DNA of 20,571 bases from an uncultured Eubacteriales bacterium (GTDB taxonomy: Bacteria > Bacillota > Clostridia > Oscillospirales > CAG-272). The stretch is taken from positions 1 through 20,571 of the forward strand of contig USGH01000018.1 in assembly GCA_900554225.1 (NCBI GenBank), written 5' to 3'. The notes beneath the pieces were generated by a model that had not been told where the DNA came from, did not search any database, and saw only the letters and a program-made list of their open reading frames with translations. The translations under genes were made by a program, and so were the position numbers. Shown piece after piece: positions 7,748 through 15,013 of this stretch (positions within the stretch are counted from its first letter, which is position 1; every line of letters starts with the position of its first letter).

Positions 7748-8259
7748 AGGCGATCGTGTATACATCCCAGACGGGCAGCGCGGCGGAATATGCAAGGCTG
7801 CTCGGCAAAGCGGTGGGACTGCCGGTCTATACGGTGTCGGAGGCGAAAAAGGCACTGGCTGTAGGCGACGAAATTCTCTATATCGGCTGGGTCATGGCAA
7901 GCGTGGTACAAGGGTATAAGGCATCCGCCGCACGGTATCGCGTTGCTGCCGTCTGCGCGGTGGGATTGTCGCCGGATCCCGGACAGAGCGCAGTGATCCG
8001 CGCCAAAACGGGCGTACCGGACAAGCTCCCGCTCTTTATGCTCCAGGGCAATTTTGCGCTGACCAGGCTGCACGGGATCCAGAAGCTGGTGATGAAAATG
8101 CTGCTCGCCTCCCTTGCCAAAACAGAAAAACGGACGGCGGAGGAGGAAGAGATGTACTGTGCCGTGCGCGACGGTGTGACTGCCGTGGCGGCGGATAAGC
8201 TCTGTCCGGTGCGCAAATGGTACGCGAAAACACAAAAACAGGAGGAGGGGACAACATGA
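7744..8259 (+). CDS. Flavodoxin-domain protein
   Basis: The 171-residue product begins with a flavodoxin-like fold: strand 1 KAIVYTSQTGSAAEYA supplies the FMN-phosphate loop (T-S-x-T-G-x-A), and residues 40-55 (GDEILYIGWVMA) form the second FMN-contacting strand and loop. The C-terminal half is helical and charged. Proteins of this type usually carry electrons or reduce small compounds using FMN. The gene overlaps the TetR gene by four bases (ATGA) and the next GNAT gene by four bases, so all three should be made together. The exact partner is unknown. Confidence 0.85.
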   Translation: MKAIVYTSQTGSAAEYARLLGKAVGLPVYTVSEAKKALAVGDEILYIGWVMASVVQGYKASAARYRVAAVCAVGLSPDPGQSAVIRAKTGVPDKLPLFMLQGNFALTRLHGIQKLVMKMLLASLAKTEKRTAEEEEMYCAVRDGVTAVAADKLCPVRKWYAKTQKQEEGTT

Positions 8260-8801
8260 AGTATTACGCAGAGATCCGGCTGCGCGACGGCAGAACGTGT
8301 ATTTTGCGCCATGCGGAACCGACGGATGCAGAGGCGTTTTTGGCATATTTCCAAACGGCGCACGGCGAGACGGATTATCTGATGACGTATCCCGATGAGC
8401 CGATGCACACGGCAGAGGAGATGGCGGAGAAATTCACCGCAATGCGCGGCAGCCCGACGGATATGGAGATCTGCGCGTTTGTGGACGGGGTGCTTGTCGG
8501 TTCGGCGGGAAATCGCATCGTGTCGAATCGTGAAAAGGTGCGCCACAGAGCGGAGTTCGGCATCAGCATCCTGCGCGATTTCTGGGGACTGGGCATCGGC
8601 AATGCGCTCACCGGGGCGTCCATCGACTGTGCCCGGCAGGCGGGATTGGTGCAGCTGGAGCTCGATGTAGTGGCGGACAACACGCGTGCCGTCGCGCTCT
8701 ACGAAAAGTACGGCTTCACGGAATACGGCAGAAATCCGCTTGGCTTTCGCACGCGAGAGGGAGAATGGCAGGAGCTACTATATATGCGACTCGTGCTGTG
8801 A
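8256..8801 (+). CDS. GNAT family N-acetyltransferase
   Basis: The ATG at 8256 overlaps the upstream stop and has GGAGGAGGGG in front; an open stretch of 13 codons upstream is ignored. The 181-residue product shows the GNAT acetyl-CoA site FGISILRDFWGLGIGNALT (R-x-x-G-x-G-type loop), the LELDVVADNTRAVALYEKYGF motif of strand 5 and helix 4, and an N-terminal RLRDGRTCILRHAEPTDAEAF. The substrate cannot be read. It lies in the TetR operon beside two further acetyltransferases of unrelated folds, which suggests chemical detoxification. Confidence 0.92.
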   Translation: MKYYAEIRLRDGRTCILRHAEPTDAEAFLAYFQTAHGETDYLMTYPDEPMHTAEEMAEKFTAMRGSPTDMEICAFVDGVLVGSAGNRIVSNREKVRHRAEFGISILRDFWGLGIGNALTGASIDCARQAGLVQLELDVVADNTRAVALYEKYGFTEYGRNPLGFRTREGEWQELLYMRLVL

Positions 8802-8834
8802 CAGGAAATACAGGACTGAGAGGGAGTGAACCTG

Positions 8835-9476
8835 ATGAACGATATCATCTACCCGCGGCAGGGCGACACCGAGACGGTGTACCTGCAAAACGTCGTGAAC
8901 GACGCGAACATAGAGGTAGGCGACTATACGATGTACAACGACTACGTCCGCGATCCGCGCGATTTTCAGAAAAACAATGTCCTCTACCACTATCCGGTAA
9001 ACGGCGATAAGCTGAAAATCGGAAAATTCTGTTCCATCGCATGCGGCGCGAAGTTTATTTTCACCAGCGCAAACCACAAAATGGCGTCGCTTTCGACTTA
9101 TCCGTTTCCGATTTTCTTTGCGGAATGGGGACTGGACGCAAAAAATATACGCGATGCCTGGGACAACAAGGGCGACATTGTCGTCGGCTCCGATGTGTGG
9201 ATCGGCTATGAAGCGGTGATACTGTCCGGCGTCCATATCGGTGACGGAGCGATCATCGGTGCGCGCGCGGTGGTGACAAAGGACGTCGCGCCCTATACCA
9301 TCGTCGGCGGCGTTCCGGCAAAACCGTTCCGCAGACGCTTTGACGACGAAACGATCGAGAAGCTGGAGTCCTTGCGCTGGTGGGACTGGGACGCGGAGAA
9401 AATCCGTGCGTGCATCCCGGCGATCCAGAGCGGAGACATCGCGGCATTGGAGGAAATTGCATGCGTGCACCGGTAA
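8835..9476 (+). CDS. Vat/CatB-type xenobiotic O-acetyltransferase (left-handed beta helix)
   Basis: A GTG at 8826 is possible, but the ATG at 8835 has AGGGAG at proper spacing. The 213-residue product matches the streptogramin A (Vat) and CatB-like group: LYHYPVNGDKLKIGKFCSI (residues 50-68), the ANHKM motif with the predicted catalytic His81, hexapeptide repeats from about residue 115 (VVGSDVWIGYEAVILSGVHIGDGAIIGA), and the C-terminal WWDW segment. Family enzymes acetylate streptogramin A or chloramphenicol with acetyl-CoA. Whether this homologue gives resistance is not shown; many chromosomal relatives are uncharacterised. It overlaps the next gene by 16 bases. Confidence 0.88.
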   Translation: MNDIIYPRQGDTETVYLQNVVNDANIEVGDYTMYNDYVRDPRDFQKNNVLYHYPVNGDKLKIGKFCSIACGAKFIFTSANHKMASLSTYPFPIFFAEWGLDAKNIRDAWDNKGDIVVGSDVWIGYEAVILSGVHIGDGAIIGARAVVTKDVAPYTIVGGVPAKPFRRRFDDETIEKLESLRWWDWDAEKIRACIPAIQSGDIAALEEIACVHR

Positions 9477-10096
9477 AGGTCGATCCGTCCGCAACAACCC
9501 GCGCGTCCGCCTTTGCGCTTTGGATGGGCGCGCCGAATCCGATGGTGACGTTTCTGAAGACGCTCGACGTGACAAATCTACTCAGGCAGAGCAGGAGAAC
9601 CGGAAAAAAGTTCAACATGCTCATGTGCTACTGCGTCGGCAAAGCGGCAGCCGCGGTAAAGGAGTTTTATCTGTTGCCCGTCGGTGGAGAGCTGTATCGA
9701 TACGACGCGCTGGCGGTGAACACCATTGTGAAAAACAAAACCGGCGAGGTATCCTCCTGCGACATGCCGTTTACGGACGAGCTCGCGCAGTTTGAGAAGG
9801 AATATCTGACGCTGACGAAAATGGTTGCGGAGACGTGCGTAGATCACGATCTGCCGGAGCATATGGTGATCGGCACCTCCGCCATCATCGACACGGAAAT
9901 CGATGGCGCGGTCGGTATGAACAGCGGGATTTTCAACAATCCGTTCCTCATATGGGGCAAATACCGCCGCGGATTCCGGAAAACGATATTGCCGCTGTCC
10001 TACCAGTTCCACCATACGCAAATGGACGGCGCGCACGCGGGACGGTTTCTGGCACTGCTGCAGGAGAATATCCGCTCTCTGCGCGTTCCACGGTGA
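9461..10096 (+). CDS. CatA-like (type A) chloramphenicol acetyltransferase family protein
   Basis: The ATG at 9461 follows TTGGAGGAAATTGC, inside the end of the preceding gene. The 211-residue product has normal CAT length and the active-site signature QFHHTQMDGAHAG, giving catalytic His185 and structural Asp189. It also has the early FNMLMCYCVGKAAAAV helix and the central VGTSAI/GMNSGIFNNPFLIWGKY region. It is a shorter, divergent CatA relative of the kind often annotated as CatA-like O-acetyltransferase in Firmicutes. Chloramphenicol is one possible substrate. Its stop overlaps a GTG (GTGA), and the response regulator starts 6 bases on. Confidence 0.88.
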   Translation: MRAPVKVDPSATTRASAFALWMGAPNPMVTFLKTLDVTNLLRQSRRTGKKFNMLMCYCVGKAAAAVKEFYLLPVGGELYRYDALAVNTIVKNKTGEVSSCDMPFTDELAQFEKEYLTLTKMVAETCVDHDLPEHMVIGTSAIIDTEIDGAVGMNSGIFNNPFLIWGKYRRGFRKTILPLSYQFHHTQMDGAHAGRFLALLQENIRSLRVPR

Positions 10097-10101
10097 CAGC
10101 C

Positions 10102-10770
10102 ATGACGAAAAACTGCATTCTCATCATCGACGATGACACGGCGATCGGCAATCTGGAGGAAGAGGTGCTGCAAAGGGCAGGATATGACACGGCGCGTGCG
10201 TATTCCGGAACCGAAGCGATCTTATGGTTGCGCGAGCATCGACCGGCACTCGTTTTACTCGATCTCATGCTGCCGGGTCTTGCCGGAGAGGACGTGCTGA
10301 AAGAAATTTCCGCCATTCCCGTGATCGTGGTCAGCGCCAAAGCGGCGGAGGACAGAGTAGCGCTCCTCACCGGCGGCGCCGTGGACTATCTCACCAAGCC
10401 GTTTGACACAAAGGAGCTTGTCGCGCGCGTTGCCCTGCGTCTGCGGGAACACGTACAGACAGCGGAAACATACACATTGGGGGATCTTTCCCTCGACACC
10501 GTCACGCGCACCGTCTCCGTACTGGATACACCGGTATCGCTGACCCGTACGGAATACGCGCTTCTCAAGCTCTTTATGCGCAACCCCGGTCAGGTGCTCG
10601 CGAAATCTGTACTCCTGGGCAGGATTGCGGACGACACGCCGGACTGTACGGAAAGCTCGCTGAAAACGCATATCAGCCATCTGCGGACGAAGCTGCGCGA
10701 TGTGTCCGGCAAAGACTACATCGAATCCGTGTGGGGCATCGGATTCCGATTGGTTCCGCCGGAGTCGTAA
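10102..10770 (+). CDS. OmpR/PhoB family response regulator
   Basis: The 222-residue product has a receiver domain with acidic residues Asp10-Asp12, phosphoacceptor Asp54 (LLDLMLPG), Ser78 and Lys99 (LTKPF). A winged-helix DNA-binding domain covers about residues 125-218, including SLTRTEYALLKLFM and the WGIGFRL wing. A GTG at 10093 overlapping the CatA-like stop (GTGA) is an alternative start adding three residues; neither start has a strong ribosome site. The likely partner kinase is at 12626-13561, beyond the ABC exporter genes. It most likely binds the CTCAA direct repeats just downstream of its own gene and activates the exporter operon. Confidence 0.92.
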   Translation: MTKNCILIIDDDTAIGNLEEEVLQRAGYDTARAYSGTEAILWLREHRPALVLLDLMLPGLAGEDVLKEISAIPVIVVSAKAAEDRVALLTGGAVDYLTKPFDTKELVARVALRLREHVQTAETYTLGDLSLDTVTRTVSVLDTPVSLTRTEYALLKLFMRNPGQVLAKSVLLGRIADDTPDCTESSLKTHISHLRTKLRDVSGKDYIESVWGIGFRLVPPES

Positions 10771-10777
10771 GCGCATT

Positions 10778-10819
10778 TCTCAACAAAATCTCAACGATGC
10801 GCGTGACCGGTTTCTCAAC
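10778..10819 (+). promoter_or_regulatory. Phased TCTCAAC direct repeats, probable response-regulator box
   Basis: TCTCAAC occurs three times, at 10778-10784, 10789-10795 and 10813-10819. The first two have an 11-base period (CTCAA-N6-CTCAA), the arrangement known for OmpR-type regulators such as NisR and SpaR. The pair is also framed by GCGCAT (10771-10776) and ATGCGC (10797-10802). They sit upstream of the -10 box at 10830 of the exporter operon. Confidence 0.6.
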
Positions 10820-10829
10820 CTTTTTCTGA

Positions 10830-10835
10830 TACAAT
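10830..10835 (+). promoter_or_regulatory. -10 box of the ABC exporter operon, activator-type promoter
   Basis: TACAAT is a good -10, but the expected -35 position (10807-10812, CCGGTT) is unlike TTGACA. A missing -35 with phased repeats just upstream is typical of a promoter needing a bound response regulator. The start would be about 20 bases before the ATG at 10865. Confidence 0.55.
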
Positions 10836-10864
10836 AGCGGCAGAACAAAGGAGGAAGAAGTTCT

Positions 10865-11779
10865 ATGGAATATGTTCTGGAAACACACGCGCTGACCAAA
10901 ACTTACAAACGCTTCACAGCGCTGGACGGCTTGACAATGCGCATCCCAAAGGGTGCGATCTACGGCTTTGTCGGCAGAAACGGTGCGGGAAAAACGACGC
11001 TCATCCGGCTCATCTGCGGATTGCAGCAGCCCTCGGACGGCACCTATTCGCTCTACGGCGTGGAGAATACCTCTGCTAAGCTCCGGAAAAGCCGCCGCAG
11101 AATGGGTGCTGTCGTGGAAACGCCGTCGATTTACCTCGATATGACCGCTGCCGACAACATCCGCGAACAGTATCGCGTACTGGGCGTACCGTCGGATGAG
11201 GGATTGTCGGGTCTGCTTGCACTGGTCGGATTGGCGGACACCGGCGGGAAAAAAGCGGGTCACTTTTCGCTCGGTATGCGGCAGAGACTCGGGATCGCTG
11301 TGGCACTGGCGGGAGAACCGGATTTTCTCGTACTGGATGAGCCGACAAACGGATTGGATCCGCAGGGGATCGTGGAAATGCACGAGCTGATCCTAAAGCT
11401 GAACCGGGAGCGCGGCATTACAGTGCTGATCTCCAGCCACATTCTGGACGAGCTGTCCCGCCTTGCCACCCATTACGGCTTTATCGACGGCAGCAGAATG
11501 ATCCGGGAGATGAGCGCGGAGGAGGTGGAGATGCGCTGCCGGAAGTGTATCCACATCGAGGTGAGCGATACCAAGCCGCTCGCGCGCGTTCTTTCCCGTA
11601 TGGGGATCGAGCATCGGATCGTGGACGGCGCAAAGGCGGACATCTATGCGGATGTGCAGGTGACGTCCCTTGTGGAAGCACTGTCCGCGGAGCATTGCAC
11701 CGTCTACACCATGCAGGAGCAGGACGAAAGCCTGGAGAGCTTCTATATGAATCTGGTGGGAGGTGCGCGTCATGCGTAA
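10865..11779 (+). CDS. ABC exporter ATP-binding protein (bacitracin/lantibiotic-type)
   Basis: The 304-residue product contains all ABC ATPase motifs: Walker A GRNGAGKT (37-44), signature FSLGMRQ (134-140, with the LGM form common in this exporter class), Walker B FLVLDEP (154-160) and the switch His192 (ISSHIL). A C-terminal extension of about 90 residues follows. This layout is typical of BcrA/NatA-like ATPases that pair with a separate ABC-2 permease to expel peptides or lipids. GGAGG precedes the ATG. The permease start overlaps its stop. The two-component genes on either side suggest antimicrobial peptide sensing and defence. Confidence 0.93.
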   Translation: MEYVLETHALTKTYKRFTALDGLTMRIPKGAIYGFVGRNGAGKTTLIRLICGLQQPSDGTYSLYGVENTSAKLRKSRRRMGAVVETPSIYLDMTAADNIREQYRVLGVPSDEGLSGLLALVGLADTGGKKAGHFSLGMRQRLGIAVALAGEPDFLVLDEPTNGLDPQGIVEMHELILKLNRERGITVLISSHILDELSRLATHYGFIDGSRMIREMSAEEVEMRCRKCIHIEVSDTKPLARVLSRMGIEHRIVDGAKADIYADVQVTSLVEALSAEHCTVYTMQEQDESLESFYMNLVGGARHA

Positions 11780-12602
11780 GCTGCTTCGTGCGGATTTCAT
11801 GCGCCTGTGGAAGGATCGGGTCTTTCGCCTGTTTCTTGTCCTGTTCTGCGTCGGCGGGGCGTTTTTGCCCATCCTGCACGCCATCCAAAACAAAAACGGC
11901 ACGGAGAACTGGACCATTGACGACGGCTTTTTCGTGTTTGTGACCATGGTCTCCGTTGCGCTGTCTGTGTTTGCCGCGCTCTTTGTCGGCAGTGCGTACA
12001 GTGACGGCACCATGCGCAATAAGGTGGTCGTCGGACATAGCCGATGCGCGATTTACCTGTCCCATCTCCTTGTCACGATGACCGCCGGGCTCCTCTTTGC
12101 CCTTGCCTATGTCGTGACGGAGCTGATCCTCGGATTTCTGCTGCTGGGCGGATTTGTCACCGAACCGATCGTTCTTGCCATGACGGCGGGCGCGATCCTC
12201 TGTCTGCTTTTCGCGTACAGTGCCATCTTCGTCCTTGTTGCGATGCTGTGCCAGAATAAGGCGTACACCACGGCGATTACGATCCTTTTGACGTGCCTGC
12301 TTCTTTTGAACGGTGTCCGGATCATCTCTGCGCTGAACGAACCGGAATACTACGGCGCGTATTCGTTCACGGAAAACGGCGTGACGGTCACGGAGGATAT
12401 GGAAAAGAACCCGAATTACCTCTCCGGCAGCAAGCGGCAGGCATACGAATTCCTGAACGACTTTTTACCGGGCGGACAAACGATCCGGCTCTCGAATCTG
12501 AACGCGGAAAATCCACCGCTGCTTGCCGCCTACAGCCTGTGCATCCTTGCCGCCGCAACCGGGATCGGGCTATGTTTCTTCCGGCGTCGGGATCTGAAAT
12601 AA
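11772..12602 (+). CDS. ABC-2 type exporter permease
   Basis: The ATG at 11772 lies within the end of the ATPase gene and has GGGAGGT 7 bases upstream; a GTG nine bases earlier is less well placed. The 276-residue product has about six membrane segments: one near residues 17-36, then a group between about 52 and 185, and a last one near 250-270, with a large external loop between the fifth and sixth. This is the typical ABC-2 permease topology. It should form the membrane channel of the exporter with the preceding ATPase. The substrate is unknown; antimicrobial peptide export is inferred from neighbours. Confidence 0.9.
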   Translation: MRKLLRADFMRLWKDRVFRLFLVLFCVGGAFLPILHAIQNKNGTENWTIDDGFFVFVTMVSVALSVFAALFVGSAYSDGTMRNKVVVGHSRCAIYLSHLLVTMTAGLLFALAYVVTELILGFLLLGGFVTEPIVLAMTAGAILCLLFAYSAIFVLVAMLCQNKAYTTAITILLTCLLLLNGVRIISALNEPEYYGAYSFTENGVTVTEDMEKNPNYLSGSKRQAYEFLNDFLPGGQTIRLSNLNAENPPLLAAYSLCILAAATGIGLCFFRRRDLK

Positions 12603-12625
12603 ACCGGAAATTGGGGGGAGAAAAG

Positions 12626-13561
12626 ATGGAGATGTGGTGGTATGGGATCCTTGCGCTGCTGTCCGTGGCGGTGATCCTGCTTGGCGGCTGGGTCCTGTCG
12701 CTGCGCCATGCCGTCCGGGAGATTGCCGCGCAGCTCGATACAAAGCTCCATTCGGACACCAATACCACGCTCTCTATCTCCTCCGGCGACCGAAGGGTTC
12801 GTCAGCTTGCCGTGAAGATCAATCGGGAGCTGCGGGAGCTTCGCACACAGCGGCTGCGGCTCCAGAACGGCGACACGGCATTGAAGGAAGCGATCACCAA
12901 CGTCTCCCACGATCTGCGCACGCCGCTGACCGCCATCTGCGGGTATCTGGATCTTTTGGAAACGGAGGAGCTGCATACGGACGGCAGACGGTATCTCGCG
13001 GTGATCCGGGAGCGAACGGAGACCATGCGCCGGATGACGGAGGAGCTGCTGCAATATTCCGTCGTCACTGCCGATCCTACCGCGCTGTCTCTCACGCCGG
13101 TGCGGATGAACGATGTGCTGGCGGAGAGTCTTGCGGGATTCTATGGCGCGCTGTGTGCCAAAGGGATCACGCCGGAGATCCGGATGGCGGAGCATACGGT
13201 GGTGCGGCTGCTCCACGCCGAATCCCTGCGCCGGGTGTTTGACAACATTCTGCAAAACGCTGTGCGATATGCCGTGCGGGATCTCTGTGTCACCCTGTCC
13301 GAGGAGGGCAATGTCACATTCGCCAATCATGCCCCGGAGATGAGCCCGGTACAGGCGGAGCGGCTGTTCGATCGTTTCTACACCGTGGAGACGGCGCGCA
13401 GTACCACGGGACTCGGACTCTCTATCGCGCGGCAGCTCACGGAGAAAATGCACGGGAGGATCGATGCGGACTACGAAAACGGGATCCTGACCATCTGCCT
13501 CCGCTTCCCCCAGGTACAGGATAACGATCCGGAACGGAGTACGGCTATAAAGGAGAGATGA
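12626..13561 (+). CDS. Sensor histidine kinase with single membrane segment
   Basis: GGGGGGAG precedes the ATG at 12626; the open frame upstream lies over the permease gene and is ignored. The 311-residue product has one membrane segment (residues 4-26), a short linker, a HisKA domain with His95 (VSHDLRTPLTAI) and an HATPase domain with the N box around Asn207 and Asn211 (FDNILQNAVRYA), the LFDRFYT motif and the GLGLSIA box (262-268). The usual DxGxG box is replaced by a FANHAPEMS stretch. There is no extracellular sensor domain, so it may sense through the membrane or through the exporter, as in BceS-type systems. It probably phosphorylates the regulator encoded at 10102-10770. Confidence 0.92.
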   Translation: MEMWWYGILALLSVAVILLGGWVLSLRHAVREIAAQLDTKLHSDTNTTLSISSGDRRVRQLAVKINRELRELRTQRLRLQNGDTALKEAITNVSHDLRTPLTAICGYLDLLETEELHTDGRRYLAVIRERTETMRRMTEELLQYSVVTADPTALSLTPVRMNDVLAESLAGFYGALCAKGITPEIRMAEHTVVRLLHAESLRRVFDNILQNAVRYAVRDLCVTLSEEGNVTFANHAPEMSPVQAERLFDRFYTVETARSTTGLGLSIARQLTEKMHGRIDADYENGILTICLRFPQVQDNDPERSTAIKER

Positions 13562-13564
13562 GGT

Positions 13565-14731
13565 ATGCAAATGCGAAAACGATGGCTGGACGCGTATGAC
13601 GGAATGTGCTTTTTCGGCGGGCTGGTGTTTTTTGCCCCGGTCGCGCTGCTGATCCGGACACAGGCGGAGGTGACGGAGGCGCAGTTTTTCCTGTTGCAGG
13701 CTCTGCTCAGCGCGATTGTGGTTCTCGGTGAGATCCCGACCGGACGGCTGACCGACAGGATCGGATACCGCGCGTCCCTGATCCTTTCGCAGCTTCTTCT
13801 CCTTGCCGCGCGGATCCTGTTGACCGTGGCGTATCTTCTCCATTCCCTGCCGCTCTTTGTATCAGAGGCGGTGGTGGAGGGATTCGCCGCCTGCTTTGCC
13901 TCGGGAACGGACAGCGCGTATCTGTATGCAAGGTGCGGGGAGGATGGCTATCTCGCGAAAACGACCCACGCGGCAAACTGCGGCACGGCGGGATTTCTCC
14001 TGAGTACCGTGACCTACGCCGTTCTCTACCGCCTGTGCGGGATCACGGGACTCCTCGTCGCCACCATATGCACCGGAGCCGCCGCCATGGTCTGTGCGCT
14101 TTGTCTGCCGGAGGTGAGAAAGACAACGGCGGAAGCGGCGCGGGAGGCGCATCCATGGAAACGGCTGTTTGTGATCTGGCGCGACAGGCGGACGCTCTTC
14201 TATACGATTCTGCTCTCCCTGTTCAGTGTGGCGTGGCTGCTTGTGAATTTCTTCTACGCGGAGAAGGCGGAGGACTGCGGGATCCCGCTTACATGGCTGT
14301 CGGCGATCATCATCGGCTATTCCGCCTGTCAGATGTTGTCGGAGCCGATTGTGCGCTTGTGCCGCAGACTCCGGAAACGGACGGTAACGGTTCTGTGCTG
14401 CGTGCTCTGCGGGGTTGGACTATGTCTTTTCGGCAGTGCGCGTTATGTGGCAGCGGTTGTGCCGCTTATGCTGGTACTGCCGCTGCTGCTCGATCTTGCC
14501 GCGTTTTACGTGGAGGATGGGCAGAACCGGCTCGTGGACGAATGGCAGATGGATACGGATCGCGCGGCAGTGCTGTCCACGATGAACATCGGCGTGAATC
14601 TCGTGGAGGTTGTCTCCCTGTTCGCTTCCTCCGCCATCGTTGGCTTGGGGATTCACTGGTGCTTTACGGTCGGTGGGATACTCCTTGTCCTGTGCGGTGC
14701 GGTGTACGGTGTGCGCACAAAGAAAGAATGA
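13565..14731 (+). CDS. MFS transporter
   Basis: The 388-residue product has the length and hydrophobic pattern of a 12-segment major facilitator transporter. Motif A is clear between segments 2 and 3 (GEIPTGRLTDRIGYR). A charged central loop (residues about 185-205) separates the two six-helix halves. It starts 3 bases after the kinase stop, and the GGAG and GAGG upstream serve as ribosome site; an ATG two codons in is an alternative start. Related proteins export drugs or other small molecules. Placement at the end of the exporter/two-component operon supports an efflux role, but the substrate is unknown. Confidence 0.88.
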   Translation: MQMRKRWLDAYDGMCFFGGLVFFAPVALLIRTQAEVTEAQFFLLQALLSAIVVLGEIPTGRLTDRIGYRASLILSQLLLLAARILLTVAYLLHSLPLFVSEAVVEGFAACFASGTDSAYLYARCGEDGYLAKTTHAANCGTAGFLLSTVTYAVLYRLCGITGLLVATICTGAAAMVCALCLPEVRKTTAEAAREAHPWKRLFVIWRDRRTLFYTILLSLFSVAWLLVNFFYAEKAEDCGIPLTWLSAIIIGYSACQMLSEPIVRLCRRLRKRTVTVLCCVLCGVGLCLFGSARYVAAVVPLMLVLPLLLDLAAFYVEDGQNRLVDEWQMDTDRAAVLSTMNIGVNLVEVVSLFASSAIVGLGIHWCFTVGGILLVLCGAVYGVRTKKE

Positions 14732-14763
14732 CGGGTCGCCTGGAGGAGACGCATACAACAGAG

Positions 14764-14804
14764 CAATACCCCGTGTGGTACTATATGTGCTGCGCGGGGT
14801 ATTG
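14764..14804 (+). other. Long RNA hairpin after the MFS gene
   Basis: Starting at CAATACCCCG (14764-14773) and ending at CGGGGTATTG (14795-14804), the 41 bases fold as an 18-bp stem with a 5-base loop, with ten outer Watson-Crick pairs. Four inner pairs are G-U in the plus-strand RNA and would be A-C mismatches on the other strand, so the structure belongs to the plus-strand transcript. No T-run follows directly; the nearest is near 14834. It may be a 3' stability element or an atypical terminator. Confidence 0.55.
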
Positions 14805-14936
14805 GCTTGCAGGAGACACAGGACGACAGCGATTCTTTTTCTTTGACAAACGCACGTGCCGCAGAGATGTGCCGTAGGTGTACGATGCCGGAAGGGCGGA
14901 GAAATTTGGGTAAATTGTGAATTTTTATGCAGAATC

Positions 14937-14965
14937 TTGACAGCGCGGGAAAGGTGTGCTATACT
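14937..14965 (+). promoter_or_regulatory. Consensus sigma-A promoter of the chelatase-transporter operon
   Basis: -35 TTGACA (14937-14942) and an extended -10 TGC-TATACT (14960-14965) are separated by 17 bases, with an AT-rich stretch (about 14902-14930) upstream that could act as an UP element. Such a strong promoter points to control by repression, and an inverted repeat covers the start site. Confidence 0.87.
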
Positions 14966-14970
14966 ATAGG

Positions 14971-14988
14971 GGTTAGCAAAGGCTAACC
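14971..14988 (+). promoter_or_regulatory. Inverted repeat operator, possibly DtxR/IdeR-like
   Basis: GGTTAGCAAAGGCTAACC has perfect 7-base arms (GGTTAGC/GCTAACC) around AAAG, placed at the predicted transcription start. TTAG/CTAA arms resemble DtxR/IdeR-type metal operators, and it does not look like a Fur box. It could also fold as a hairpin at the 5' end of the mRNA. An exact 17-base copy lies at 15400-15416. Confidence 0.6.
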
Positions 14989-15013
14989 AAATGCAGACAA
15001 GAAAGGATATAGA

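Noticed and set aside
12530..13843. A 437-codon open frame on the minus strand
   Set aside because: It lies opposite the histidine kinase and the start of the MFS gene, has no ribosome site I can see and no recognisable motif; it is a by-product of GC-rich codon use.
14966..15013. A cobalamin riboswitch before the cbiK-like gene
   Set aside because: Only about 48 bases separate the -10 box from the ATG, far too short for this riboswitch class, and no B12-box-like sequence is present.
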